A stretch of DNA of 64,000 nucleotides from Herminiimonas sp. (GTDB lineage: Bacteria > Pseudomonadota > Gammaproteobacteria > Burkholderiales > Burkholderiaceae_D), in the NCBI GenBank assembly GCA_028292265.1, contig JAQGMR010000006.1, positions 124,001-188,000 of the forward strand, given 5' to 3'. Made by a program: the position numbers and the translations under genes. The notes beneath the pieces are model-generated. The model made no database searches, had not been told where the DNA came from, and worked only from the letters and a program-made list of their open reading frames with translations. Positions 45,794 to 55,058 of the stretch are shown here, piece by piece (the first letter of the stretch is position 1; every line of letters begins with the position of its first letter).

Positions 45794-45857
45794 AGGCCAG
45801 AAAGACAAATCCGGACCTTGCAGTCGTACTATCCAACTATAAAACGAGAGAGACATC

Positions 45858-46853
45858 ATGCGGCTTTTCCCATCAATTTCAACACTGCTTCGACGCGGCC
45901 TGCATGCGGCCTGCGTGCTGCCACTACTGGTGGTCGGCACGGCACACGCCCAGAGTTGGCCCGCCAAGCCGATCCGGCTGATCGTGCCCTATGCCGTCGG
46001 AGGTTCCACCGACAGCACCGCGCGACTTATCGCGAAGTCTCTTGGGCAGCGGCTAGGGCAACCGGTCGTTGTGGAAAACCGGGCCGGCGCCGGTGGCGCA
46101 ATCGGCCAGGAAATTGTTGCCAAGTCGCCGGCTGACGGCTACACGCTTCTGTTCAGCGCCGCAGGCCCGCTGACAGTGACGCCGCACATCTACGCCAAAC
46201 TCAATTACGATCCAGTGAAAAGCTTTGAGCCGGTCACCCTGGTTGCAACCCAACCGCTGCTGCTGGTGGTGAATCCGTCGCTCAAGGCGAACAATGTGGC
46301 GGAGTTGATCAAGGATGGGAAGGCCCAGCCGGGAAAGCTGAATTACGGTTCCTTCGGCAATGGCAGCGCCGCACATCTGGCGGGCGAGTACTTCAAGACC
46401 TTGACCAAGGTGGACATGAAGCACGTGCCGTACAAGGGCAGTGGGCCGGCTCTTGTAGACCTTATCGCAGGGCAGATCGATTTGATGTTTGACGTGTTCA
46501 GCACCGCAGCGCCGCTTGCGAAAAGCGGCAAACTGCGCGCCCTCGCCATTACGTCGGCAGAACGCTCGTCGCAGTTCCCCGATGTGCCCACCATGCAGGA
46601 AGCCGGCGTGGCCGGCTTTGAAGCCGGCACATGGTTCGGCTTGCTCGCGCCGGCTGGCATCAGCAAGCCAATCGTGGATCAGTTGTCCAAGACCATGAAT
46701 GAGGTGCTGACCGAAAAAGAACTGCGCGACACGCTGGCCTCGCAGGGCGCGGTCGTACGCGGCGGAACGCCAGCGCAGTTCAGCCAGTTCTTCCTGGCTG
46801 AGTATCAGAAGTGGGGAAAAATTGTGAAGGCGGCGGGCGTGACGGTGGAGTAG
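45858..46853 (+). CDS. Bug/TctC-type TTT substrate-binding protein 5
   Basis: A 331-residue periplasmic receptor. A longer signal peptide (MRLFPSISTLLRRGLHAACV) ends near AHAQ; the mature start is WPAKPIRLIVPYAVGGSTD, with a VGG variant of the ligand loop. KHVPYKGSGPALVDLIAGQ is the second block. It is the last gene of the LysR-linked operon and is followed by a hairpin that separates it from a convergent gene. Probably binds the substrate of the Rieske oxygenase or a precursor; this is inference from order. Confidence 0.93.
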   Translation: MRLFPSISTLLRRGLHAACVLPLLVVGTAHAQSWPAKPIRLIVPYAVGGSTDSTARLIAKSLGQRLGQPVVVENRAGAGGAIGQEIVAKSPADGYTLLFSAAGPLTVTPHIYAKLNYDPVKSFEPVTLVATQPLLLVVNPSLKANNVAELIKDGKAQPGKLNYGSFGNGSAAHLAGEYFKTLTKVDMKHVPYKGSGPALVDLIAGQIDLMFDVFSTAAPLAKSGKLRALAITSAERSSQFPDVPTMQEAGVAGFEAGTWFGLLAPAGISKPIVDQLSKTMNEVLTEKELRDTLASQGAVVRGGTPAQFSQFFLAEYQKWGKIVKAAGVTVE

Positions 46854-46857
46854 GGAG

Positions 46858-46886
46858 GGGCGCCAAACACGGCGCCCATTTATTAT
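46858..46886 (+). terminator. Hairpin between convergent genes
   Basis: GGGCGCC and GGCGCCC form a perfect 7-bp stem with a 6-base loop, five bases after the Bug stop codon, followed by ATTTATTATT. It touches the end of the convergent enolase-superfamily gene. Confidence 0.65.
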
Positions 46887-48022
46887 CTGCGGACCGTCGT
46901 CCAGGCCTTTGCGGCGCCCGCGTACTTCGCTATCGCCGCCTCGTCGAAGTTGAATCCCAAACCTGGCTCGCGATGCAGGACCACATCGCCCCGGTCCAGC
47001 GACAACTGGCGATCGATCAGGCGGCGGAAATTGAGCACCTGATCGTCGGCGAAATATTCGACGAAGCGCGCGTTGGGCGTGGCGGCGACGAGTGGTGCAT
47101 GCAGGTCGTGGAACCAGTGCGGGCATACCGTCACACCGCGGCTGTCCGCATGCGCCGCGATGCGGCGCCATTCAGAAATGCCACCACATACCGCGGCATC
47201 GGTTTGCAGGATTTCTGCGCCGCCGGCATCGATCAGTTCACGGAACCGCCAGCGCCCGACTTCGATTTCGCCCGTCGCCACGGTGATCGGTGTGGACTGC
47301 GCCAGGCGCGCATGCAGGTCGATCGCGTCCGGTGAAAACGGTTCTTCAATCCAGTACGGCTCATGCTGCTCGAAGCGGCGCACATATTCCATGGCGGTGG
47401 GCAGGTCGCGCCACGCATTATTTGCATCCAGCATCAGCAGCACGTCAGGGCCGATCGCCTCGCGTGCGGCGCGAACACGTTCTTCCTCCTCGCGTGGCGA
47501 GAGTCGGCCCGTCTTCATCTTGACGGCAGTAAAACCCTCGCGCGCATAGCCTTCCATTTCATCACCAAGCATGGCGGCGGTCTTGCCGTCGACGTAGTAG
47601 CCGCCGCTGGCATAGGCCGGCACCTTGTCGTCCACCATTGCGCCCAGGTAGTGATGCAGCGGCAGCTTGCTGGAGCGGGCGTTGAGGTCCCAAATCGCGG
47701 TGTCGAGGATCGACAGCGCGCGCATCACTGCGCCGGAACGTCCTTGCAGTACCGATTCCTGGTACATGGTCTGCCACAGGCCTTCACTAAGGCGGCTTTC
47801 ACGTCCGAGCAGGTGCGGCGCCAGCAATTGTTCCACCGCCACCTTTGCAATCGCGCCCGCCGCGCTGCCGACATAGCAGAAGCCGATACCTTCCACGCCT
47901 TCGGTGGAGCGAACCTTGACCAGGCAATAGTGGCGTTCGCTCACGGTTCGGGTCGAGAAAGAGGTGACGACATCCAGCGGCACTGTGACGGCGGCTACAT
48001 CAATCGATTCAATAAGTGGCAT
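46883..48022 (-). CDS. Mandelate racemase/muconate lactonizing enzyme family protein
   Basis: A 379-residue enolase-superfamily enzyme. The catalytic KxK is in FTAVKMKTG, and the Mg ligands are in LLMLDANNAW (Asp), YWIEEPF (Glu) and VATGEIEVG (Glu). A late His in CPHWFHDLH may act as the second base, as in the mandelate racemase subgroup. ACGGAAG precedes the start at 48022; an upstream in-frame start at 48064 is less well supported. It likely abstracts an alpha proton from an acid sugar or carboxylate. It is convergent with the Rieske/Bug operon and divergent from the amidohydrolase. Confidence 0.9.
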   Translation of the reverse strand: MPLIESIDVAAVTVPLDVVTSFSTRTVSERHYCLVKVRSTEGVEGIGFCYVGSAAGAIAKVAVEQLLAPHLLGRESRLSEGLWQTMYQESVLQGRSGAVMRALSILDTAIWDLNARSSKLPLHHYLGAMVDDKVPAYASGGYYVDGKTAAMLGDEMEGYAREGFTAVKMKTGRLSPREEEERVRAAREAIGPDVLLMLDANNAWRDLPTAMEYVRRFEQHEPYWIEEPFSPDAIDLHARLAQSTPITVATGEIEVGRWRFRELIDAGGAEILQTDAAVCGGISEWRRIAAHADSRGVTVCPHWFHDLHAPLVAATPNARFVEYFADDQVLNFRRLIDRQLSLDRGDVVLHREPGLGFNFDEAAIAKYAGAAKAWTTVRR

Positions 48023-48405
48023 ATGCGGCTTCCGTAACAAGTTGGGATGAACACCGAAGGGCAAGACCGGTTACCCTCCGATCCTGTGTGCGAATCAGTG
48101 TGGCGCTAGATCATAACAAAATGGAGTGGCATGGCAGTGCTGCAGTGCACTGGCACGAGCGCAACCGACGTGAAATCTTCTGGACGAATCCTGGGGGCAT
48201 TGCGGACCGGCCTTCACGACAGCGAGCGTCCCGCCTGAGAGCAACAATTGATGGCATTATTCAAGTCCCTTGACAGGGACGATTAGCGTGAACAGATCGC
48301 GAACAATCGGCAGGAACAAGCGGCAGGAACAAGCGGCACCAACAAGCGGCACCAACAAGCAGTACTCATAGTGACGTAATGTCGATAAAAAAGGGGACAC
48401 GCAAC
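48023..48405. other. Divergent intergenic region with 13-bp tandem repeat
   Basis: About 380 bases without a recognised gene; includes the array at 48309-48360 immediately before the amidohydrolase. Confidence 0.5.
48309..48360. repeat. Tandem 13-bp repeat x4
   Basis: Two copies of GGCAGGAACAAGC followed by two of GGCACCAACAAGC, head to tail, 45 bases before the amidohydrolase start. Position suggests the promoter or 5' leader. Confidence 0.9.
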
Positions 48406-49509
48406 ATGACTGATCGCAGAGCCTTTATCAAGAACAGCGCCGGCGCCATGGCCGGGCTGGTGTTTTGCAGTTGCGGCCTGCTGGAGGCCGCGCATGCGCA
48501 GGCCAGGCCGCAGACCCGGCGCGTTGGTCCGCTCATCCGCGGCAAGCGTATCAAGACCATCGATACCCACGCGCATTGCTTTTTCCAGGATGCGATCGAC
48601 CTGATGGGAGCGGACGCCAAAGGCGTGCTGCCACCGGTGAAGGGCATACCGGAGCACTTCATCGAAATTGAGAAGCGGCTGGCTGCGATGGATCAGCAGG
48701 GCATCGACATGCAGGTCTTGAGCATCAATCCGTTCTGGTACCGCAAGGACGCCGACACGGCCCGCGCCATATGCGCAATCCACAATGAAAAGCTGGCCGA
48801 ACTGTGCGCCGCGCGTCCTGACCGCTTCGCCGCATTTGCGTCACTCACAATGCAGGCGCCTTCGCTGGCCGTGCAGCAACTGGAAGAGGCGGTGAAAAAG
48901 TACGGCTTGCGCGGTGCAGCGGTTGGCGCGAGCGTCTCGGGCGATGATTTTGCGGACCCGAAATATCATCCGGTGTGGGCGAAGGCTGAGGAGCTTGGCG
49001 CTGTCATATTCATCCATCCCCAAAGCACGCCAGAGCTGGCAAAACGGTTCAAGGGCAATGGATGGTTATCCAACACGATCGGCAATCCGCTCGATACCAC
49101 CATCGCGTTGCAGCACCTGATTTTTGAAGGCACGCTGGATCGCTTCCCCGGCCTGAAAATACTTGCGGCCCATGGCGGCGGCTACCTTGGTTCCTATGCG
49201 CCGCGGTCGGACCACAGCTGTTTCGTTTCGCCCGCCAACTGCAATCCAGAGATTGTCCTGAAGAAGAAGCCGACCGAATATCTGAACCAGCTTTATTTCG
49301 ATTCGCTGGTCTTCACGCCAGAGGCGCTGCGCCATCTGGTGGCCCAGGTCGGCGCAAGCCAGGTCATGATCGGCACCGATCATCCAATCCCTTGGGAAGA
49401 GCATCCTGTGGACGTGATCATGAAGACACCGACCCTGAGCGATGCGCAACGCATCGCCATACTGGGCGGCAATGCCGCCCGCATTTTCGGGATGAGTTCA
49501 CAGGGCTAG
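48406..49509 (+). CDS. Tat-exported amidohydrolase (ACMSD-like, COG2159)
   Basis: A 367-residue protein. MTDRRAFIKNSAGAMAG is a twin-arginine signal, with a cleavage site near AHAQA. The amidohydrolase-2 domain starts with KTIDTHAHCFF (His-x-His metal ligands), has VIFIHPQS in the middle, KILAAHGGGY with a metal His, and MIGTDHPIPW with the catalytic Asp. The family includes decarboxylases and hydratases of ring-cleavage products, normally cytosolic. GGGGACACG precedes the ATG at 48406. It is followed by a dehydrogenase and a Bug gene. Periplasmic location is predicted; reaction unknown. Confidence 0.9.
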   Translation: MTDRRAFIKNSAGAMAGLVFCSCGLLEAAHAQARPQTRRVGPLIRGKRIKTIDTHAHCFFQDAIDLMGADAKGVLPPVKGIPEHFIEIEKRLAAMDQQGIDMQVLSINPFWYRKDADTARAICAIHNEKLAELCAARPDRFAAFASLTMQAPSLAVQQLEEAVKKYGLRGAAVGASVSGDDFADPKYHPVWAKAEELGAVIFIHPQSTPELAKRFKGNGWLSNTIGNPLDTTIALQHLIFEGTLDRFPGLKILAAHGGGYLGSYAPRSDHSCFVSPANCNPEIVLKKKPTEYLNQLYFDSLVFTPEALRHLVAQVGASQVMIGTDHPIPWEEHPVDVIMKTPTLSDAQRIAILGGNAARIFGMSSQG

Positions 49510-49632
49510 CACGCGGACCGCGCGGTGAGGCAAGCGGCGGTTACAACGGCAGCAACCGGGCTACGGATTCATGCAACAATCCGGCAGCCCGGCTTTATGC
49601 GTTACACATCAAAACCATAGCGAGACCCTGTA

Positions 49633-50688
49633 ATGACTATCAAGATTTCCGCTGCGCGATTGCGTGCTTTTTCCGCCGACGCGCTGTGCAAGGCCGGCCT
49701 CGAACCTGCCGACGCGGCGCGCGTCGCCGACCTGATGACACAGGCGGACCTGCAGGGATCGGACGGCCACGGCATCATCCGCCTGCTGCCCTACGTGAAG
49801 CGGATCCAGTCGGGTGGCATCAACCTGCGCCCGAAGATTTCTGTCGTCACCGAGAGGCCAGCAATGGCGCTGCTGGACGGCGACAACGCAATGGGGCACC
49901 TCGTCATGGCGCGCGCAGCGGAAATCGCCATCGAGAAGGCGCGCACCTGCGGCGTGGCATGGGTCGGCGCCCAGCACAGCAACCATGCCGGACCGGCATC
50001 GCTGTATGCCCGGATGGCGCTCGAGCACGACATGATCGGCCTGTACTTCGCCGTCGGCAACGCCAACCATCTGCCGCCGTGGGGCGGGCTGGACATGCTG
50101 CTCTCCACCAATCCAATCGCGGTGGCGGTGCCGGCCGGTGAGGAAGCGCCCATCGTGCTCGACATGGCCACCACGGTCGCCGCTTACGGCAAGGTCAAGG
50201 CCAAGGCGCAGCAGGGCGAGTCCATGCCCGAAGGCTGGATGATCGACCGCGAAGGCAAGCCCCTGCTGGACCCGAAGCGGGCGGCCGAGGGCTTCCTGCT
50301 TCCAATCGGTGGCTACAAGGGTTACGGCCTTGCACTGATTGTCGGCCTGCTTGCCGGCACACTGAACAGCGCCGCGATGGGCAAGCAGGTGGTGGACTTT
50401 AACGCAGACCAATCGACACCAACAAACACTGGACAAGCCATCATGGCCATCGACATTAGCGCCTTCGGTGATGTCAAGGCGTTCAAGGAACGGGTCGACG
50501 TGGTGGTACGTGACCTGCACAATAGCGAACGCATGCCCAATGTCGAACGCATCTGGGTGCCGGGCGAGCAGAGCCATCAAAAGCGCATCGATTACTTGCG
50601 TGATGGCGTGCCCGTGGCGCCGGCGTTATTCGCGGTGCTGGCGACCCTGGCGACCGAACTCGACATTGCGCCGCTGAGCGCAGAATAA
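49633..50688 (+). CDS. Ldh family (type 2 malate/lactate) NAD(P)-dependent dehydrogenase
   Basis: A 351-residue oxidoreductase of the YlbC/ComC/AllD type. The typical motifs are GSDGHGIIRLLPYVKRIQSG, VGAQHSNHAGPASLYARMA, LSTNPIAVAVP, VLDMATTVAAYGKV and the C-terminal GGYKGYGLALIVG. These enzymes oxidise alpha-hydroxy acids to alpha-keto acids using their own NAD fold. Located between an amidohydrolase and a Bug receptor, it probably oxidises a hydroxy acid intermediate of this cluster. Start codon agrees with family. Confidence 0.92.
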   Translation: MTIKISAARLRAFSADALCKAGLEPADAARVADLMTQADLQGSDGHGIIRLLPYVKRIQSGGINLRPKISVVTERPAMALLDGDNAMGHLVMARAAEIAIEKARTCGVAWVGAQHSNHAGPASLYARMALEHDMIGLYFAVGNANHLPPWGGLDMLLSTNPIAVAVPAGEEAPIVLDMATTVAAYGKVKAKAQQGESMPEGWMIDREGKPLLDPKRAAEGFLLPIGGYKGYGLALIVGLLAGTLNSAAMGKQVVDFNADQSTPTNTGQAIMAIDISAFGDVKAFKERVDVVVRDLHNSERMPNVERIWVPGEQSHQKRIDYLRDGVPVAPALFAVLATLATELDIAPLSAE

Positions 50689-50824
50689 GTAACAGGCGCG
50701 GCGTTGATACCGTAATCGTCATAAGCGCAGATCGGCGGCAGGCAGTAGAGCGTTCAACAAATGCGGCCTCTGCATGACGAGTAGAACGGACCGCGGCACA
50801 CAAGAACACCAACTGGAGACGACC

Positions 50825-51796
50825 ATGTTTTACGCAGCACGCTTTTCCCTTTTCATGGCGCTTGGCGCAATGGCCCTTGCGGCCCAGGCGCAATCGACTT
50901 ATCCCGCCCGGCCCATCCGCATGATCGTGCCGCTGGCCGCTGCCAGCGCGGTAGACAATGCGGCCCGCATCCTTACCCAGAAAATGGCGGCCAACATGGG
51001 GCAGGCGTTCGTCATTGAGAACATGCCGGGCGCCTCCGGTCAGATCGGTGCGGACAAGGTGGCGAAAGCTGCGCCGGATGGCTACACGGTCGGCGGTTTC
51101 AACGACAGCATCATGACCATGCTGCCGAACATTTCCGCACATCTGCCGTGGAATATCCTCAAGGACTTCGAGCCGGTATCGCTCGTGGCCACAGTCGAGT
51201 GGGGCATGGTCGCCACGCCTAATACCGGTTACAACACCGTTGACGACGTCATCAAGGCGGCGCGCGCCAACCCAGGCAAAATAAATTACGGTTCTGGCGG
51301 CATTGGCAGCCCGCAGCACATTGCCATGGCGCTGTTTGCAGCGAACGCAGGCGTGACAATGACCCATGTTCCATACAAGGGTGCTTCCCAGGCCGCGCTC
51401 GGTGTGGCGGGTGGCGAAGTGCCGGTCGCATTTCAGGGCCTTGCGACGGTGAGCTCGCTGATTGCAGGCAAGAAGGTGAAGCTGCTTGGGGTGTCGACCA
51501 AGGCGCCACTTGCGCAATATCCTGGCGTCCCTACCGTATCGGAATCTGGCTTGCCGGGCTTCCAGTTCAACTCATGGTTCGCTATCGTGGCGCCCGCTGG
51601 CACGCCAAAGGAAATCGTCACCCGTCTCAACGCCGAAGTATTGAAGGCGCTGGCTGACCCTGAAGTGCAGGAGAAATTCCGTGCACAGGGGCTGACCATG
51701 CGCGGCTCCTCGCCGCAGGAACTTGGCACCGCGACGCGCGAGCAATTGACACGCTATGGGCAGTTGATGCAAAGCGCAGGCATCAAGGCGGAATAA
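50825..51796 (+). CDS. Bug/TctC-type TTT substrate-binding protein 6, variant ligand loop
   Basis: A 323-residue periplasmic receptor with signal peptide MFYAARFSLFMALGAMALAA ending near QAQS. The mature N-terminus is YPARPIRMIVPLAAASAVDN. The first ligand loop, usually P-x-G-G-x-x-D, reads LAAASAVD here, so the glycine pair is lost; ligand contacts may differ. THVPYKGASQAALGVAGGE is the second block. CTGGAGACG precedes the ATG. It lies 136 bases after the dehydrogenase and nine bases before an alpha/beta hydrolase. Confidence 0.92.
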   Translation: MFYAARFSLFMALGAMALAAQAQSTYPARPIRMIVPLAAASAVDNAARILTQKMAANMGQAFVIENMPGASGQIGADKVAKAAPDGYTVGGFNDSIMTMLPNISAHLPWNILKDFEPVSLVATVEWGMVATPNTGYNTVDDVIKAARANPGKINYGSGGIGSPQHIAMALFAANAGVTMTHVPYKGASQAALGVAGGEVPVAFQGLATVSSLIAGKKVKLLGVSTKAPLAQYPGVPTVSESGLPGFQFNSWFAIVAPAGTPKEIVTRLNAEVLKALADPEVQEKFRAQGLTMRGSSPQELGTATREQLTRYGQLMQSAGIKAE

Positions 51797-51804
51797 TCGC
51801 CAGC

Positions 51805-52506
51805 ATGAAAACCTATGTGCTAGTGCACGGTGCGTGGCATGGCGCATGGTGCTGGCGCGATGTGGCATCCGGATTGCGCCAGGCGGGGCACCGGGTGTTT
51901 ACGCCGACCCAAACCGGTTCCGGGGAGCGGGCGCACCTTCTGTCGCGTGACATCACCCTTGATTGCTACGTCAGGGATGTAGTTAATTTGTTGGAGGCGG
52001 AAGACTTGTCAGACGTGGTGCTGGTTGGCCACAGCTTCGGCGGCATCAGCATCAGCGGCGCGGCGGACCGCGTGCCGCATCGGATACGGCATCTGGTCTA
52101 CCTCGATGCGCTCATCCTGAACGATGGCCAGAGCGCCTTCTCGATGATCCCGGCCGATGTCGTCGCCATGCGTCGGGCGCTGGCGACCGCGTCGGGCGGG
52201 GTGTCGATTCCGGTGCCCGATCCGGCGGCCTTTGGCGTGACTGTGCCGGAGCAGGCGGCATGGCTGCGCAAGGAATGCACGCCGCATCCACTTTCAAGCT
52301 ACGAAGATGTTTTCCGGTTAAAGGGCGTGGTCGGCAACGGCCTGCCCGCGACCTATGTCGCGGTGACGCCGCACTATGTTCCCACTACGGCAAGCCGCGA
52401 CTACGCAAAAGCGCGCGAGGACTGGCACTACGCAGAGCTTGAGGCGGGTCACGACGCGATGGTGACCACGCCGGGCTCCCTGATTGAAATCCTGCTCGGG
52501 ATCTGA
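51805..52506 (+). CDS. Alpha/beta hydrolase (esterase/lipase-like)
   Basis: A 233-residue cytoplasmic hydrolase. VLVHGAWHGAWCW is the oxyanion loop, VGHSFGG carries the nucleophile (Ser77), and AGHDAMVT near the end supplies the His. The pattern is that of the EstC/methylketone-type family frequent in soil proteobacteria. It begins nine bases after the Bug stop codon, so it is translationally linked with it. Likely cleaves an ester or ring-fission product; substrate unknown. Confidence 0.9.
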   Translation: MKTYVLVHGAWHGAWCWRDVASGLRQAGHRVFTPTQTGSGERAHLLSRDITLDCYVRDVVNLLEAEDLSDVVLVGHSFGGISISGAADRVPHRIRHLVYLDALILNDGQSAFSMIPADVVAMRRALATASGGVSIPVPDPAAFGVTVPEQAAWLRKECTPHPLSSYEDVFRLKGVVGNGLPATYVAVTPHYVPTTASRDYAKAREDWHYAELEAGHDAMVTTPGSLIEILLGI

Positions 52507-52668
52507 TTCGTCTATCGTGGACCCGACACCGTACGGCTTCGTCAACTTCCTTGAACAAGCTCGCGCGATGCTGCACTGCATGACAAACTGCGGCGAATTC
52601 CGGTGAGGACCTTTGCCAAACTTATATTACTATCTGCAACATTCCAACCCGTTAGAAGGAGTTCCGCC

Positions 52669-53136
52669 ATGCGTCGATCTGTTGTGATGTCCGTTGCGAT
52701 TGCTGCCGCCTTTGTAGCTGGCTTGACCGTATCGCCTGTCGCTCAACACCTGCTGCCAGCGGCGCACGCCGAGACCGCGCCACTGGTCGCGGGCGTGTAC
52801 GACCTGATCGGGGTGGCAAGCGCCGATCTTCCCGCTACGCCCAACCCGGACATGCGCTCCAAACCGCTGGTGGTGACAGACAATGCGACGATTGCAATCC
52901 AGGCGGGCAACGCACCAAAGCACTTCCACGCCAAGTCCGATGAAATTCAGTACATCATCGAAGGCACAGGCCAGATGTGGCTCGGCAATGAGCGGCGCGA
53001 CATCAAACCGGGGATGCTTATCGTCATTCCAAAAGGCACGGCGCATTCCGGCACCATCGTGACCAGCGGACCGATCAAGGCCATCGCCATCAAGATTCCA
53101 CCGCAGACAAACGGTGACGTCGTCGTCGTGCAGTAG
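52669..53136 (+). CDS. Exported cupin-domain protein
   Basis: A 155-residue protein. A signal segment MRRSVVMSVAIAAAFVAGLTV is followed by a small cupin: KHFHAKSDEIQYIIEGTG gives His85, His87 and Glu92, and PKGTAHSG gives His126, the full metal-binding set. AAGGAG precedes the ATG at 52669; the longer frame from 52603 has no support. A metal-binding role in the periplasm, perhaps dioxygenase-like or sugar binding, is possible. No clear operon partner. Confidence 0.85.
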   Translation: MRRSVVMSVAIAAAFVAGLTVSPVAQHLLPAAHAETAPLVAGVYDLIGVASADLPATPNPDMRSKPLVVTDNATIAIQAGNAPKHFHAKSDEIQYIIEGTGQMWLGNERRDIKPGMLIVIPKGTAHSGTIVTSGPIKAIAIKIPPQTNGDVVVVQ

Positions 53137-53275
53137 GCCGTGTGTCGGTGCTCGCCGACATGGCCTGCGCCATGTTAGCGGGGCATCAAATCACTAGCCG
53201 CATTGCAAACTGCATCAAGCCGAACAGGCTGCGGACTCAAGAGCGCGGATCAAAAATTACACGGGGAGAAACAGG

Positions 53276-53686
53276 ATGAGCCTTATCAGTGAGTTCCGGG
53301 AGTTCGCGGCAAAGGGTAATGTGATGGATCTCGCGGTCGGGGTCATCATCGGCGCAGCCTTCGCAAAGATCGTCGATTCACTCGTTGGTGACATCATCAT
53401 GCCAATCATCAGCCGGGTTTTTGGCGGCCTCGATTTCAGCAATTACTTTCTGCCGCTGGCAGGCCAGACCGCAACCACGCTCGCCGATGCAAAGAAGGCG
53501 GGCGCTGTGCTTGCGTATGGAAACTTTCTCACCGTCACGCTGAACTTCATCATCCTCGCCTTTGTCATTTTTCTGATGGTGCGACAGGTGAATCGACTCA
53601 AGCGTGCTACGCCTGCGCCGGTCCCGGCCGTGGTGGCGGAAGAGGTGCTGCTGCTTCGCGAAATACGGGACGGACTGCGCCGGTAG
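53276..53686 (+). CDS. mscL: Large-conductance mechanosensitive channel
   Basis: A 136-residue inner-membrane channel, the same length as E. coli MscL. The N-terminal [23 protein letters not shown] and the following [15 protein letters not shown] are near-perfect family signatures; a second helix ([20 protein letters not shown]) and a charged C-terminal bundle follow. It opens on membrane tension to release solutes during hypo-osmotic shock. GGGGAG precedes the ATG. Confidence 0.97.
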   Translation: MSLISEFREFAAKGNVMDLAVGVIIGAAFAKIVDSLVGDIIMPIISRVFGGLDFSNYFLPLAGQTATTLADAKKAGAVLAYGNFLTVTLNFIILAFVIFLMVRQVNRLKRATPAPVPAVVAEEVLLLREIRDGLRR

Positions 53687-53961
53687 TCAGCGGAGTTGGA
53701 AGGCTATTCCGGCCCCGCCGCGACGCCCGTCCTGCAGTTTTGCACCTGGCATTCAGCAGACATGCAACAGTGATTCGGCGAGACGTTTCCCTGGCCTGTG
53801 AGATGCCACAGGCATCCATGTAGCGGTAGTAGAAACCTCAACTTGCGGCAGGTATGCAGCTTGCATGACGATGGCATCGTCCGCCCAAGCTATTTCGGCA
53901 GTTTCTGATCTGTCGAACCGGAGCGGCCATTCATGCAAACGCACCAAGGAGGTTTAGCAGC

Positions 53962-54854
53962 ATGGCACGTTCCCTCAAACCACTCGACCAGCAAGTCATC
54001 GTCATAACCGGCGCGTCCAGTGGCATCGGCCTCGCGACGGCCGAATCCGCAGCGGACCAGGGTGCAAAGCTGGTACTGGCCGCGCGCAGTGAAGACACGC
54101 TGGCTGAGATCGTTGCCGAGATCAATGCGGTCGGTGGCGAGGCCATCGATATGGTGGCTGATGTTGGCGTACGTGAGCAGGTTGAACGCATCGCACAGGC
54201 CGCAATCCAGCGCTTCGGACGGATAGATACCTGGATCAACGACGCGGGTGCCTCAATCTATGGCCGGCTTGACACGGTGTCCGAGGCCGACAGCAGGCGC
54301 CTGTTCGATACCAACTTTTGGGGTGTCGTCAACGGTTCACTCGTCGCCTTGCCACATCTGATCGTTCAGGGCGGCGCACTCATCAACGTTGGTAGCGAAG
54401 TATCAGACGCGGTGATTCCGCTGCAGGGCATGTACGCTGCCTCCAAGCATGCGGTGAAAGGCTTCACCGACGCCTTGCGGTGGAGCTGGAGGAAATCGAC
54501 AAGGCTCCAGTCTCAATTACATTGATCCAGCCAACTGCGGTAGACACGCCGTTTCCGCAGCACGCAAAAAACTACATGGATCGTGAACCGAAGTTGCCAA
54601 CGCCGCAGATCGATCCGCACCAGGTGGCCCAGGCGATATTGCATGCAGCGACCACGCCCACGCACCACGTCAAGGTGGGAATGATGTCGAAGATAAATAC
54701 CGTCATGCACGACGTCGTTCCGGCTCTGGCTCAGAAAATCGAAGCAATGCAGGCCAACCGCCAGCAGTATGATGAGCCGCCGCGCGACGCCGACGGCGCA
54801 CTCTACAAACCCGGCCGCACCGGGAAGGTGTATGGGAGCGGCGGTCGGGTCTGA
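53962..54854 (+). pseudogene. Short-chain dehydrogenase with one-base frameshift
   Basis: The first frame (53962-54525) codes a normal SDR start: VIVITGASSGIGLATAESA, NDAGASIYGRLDT (NAG-like), and the catalytic MYAASKHAV (Tyr-x3-Lys). After DALR near 54478 the frame goes astray, and the family continuation (VELEEIDKAPVSITLIQPTAVDTPF) is found in the +1-shifted frame to 54854. Restoring one G in CGGTGGAG re-joins the frames. It is either a real inactivating deletion or a sequence error. AGGAGG precedes the ATG. Intact, it would be an SDR of about 297 residues. Confidence 0.85.
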
Positions 54855-55058
54855 GACCTGCAAGTGAATTGCTGTGCCGGCGCGCCACCAGACTTGCATA
54901 GCGGCCCGGGTTATGGGTCGGCAAGGATCACCTGCCCTGATCGTGATCCCTGCCTCGTCTTGCACCAGCATAACCATTGCAATGTTTCACATGCTTTGCG
55001 CCTTGGCCATGGTCGACATTACGACCAGAATGGTGGACGGTAATCCGTAAGATCGCGC

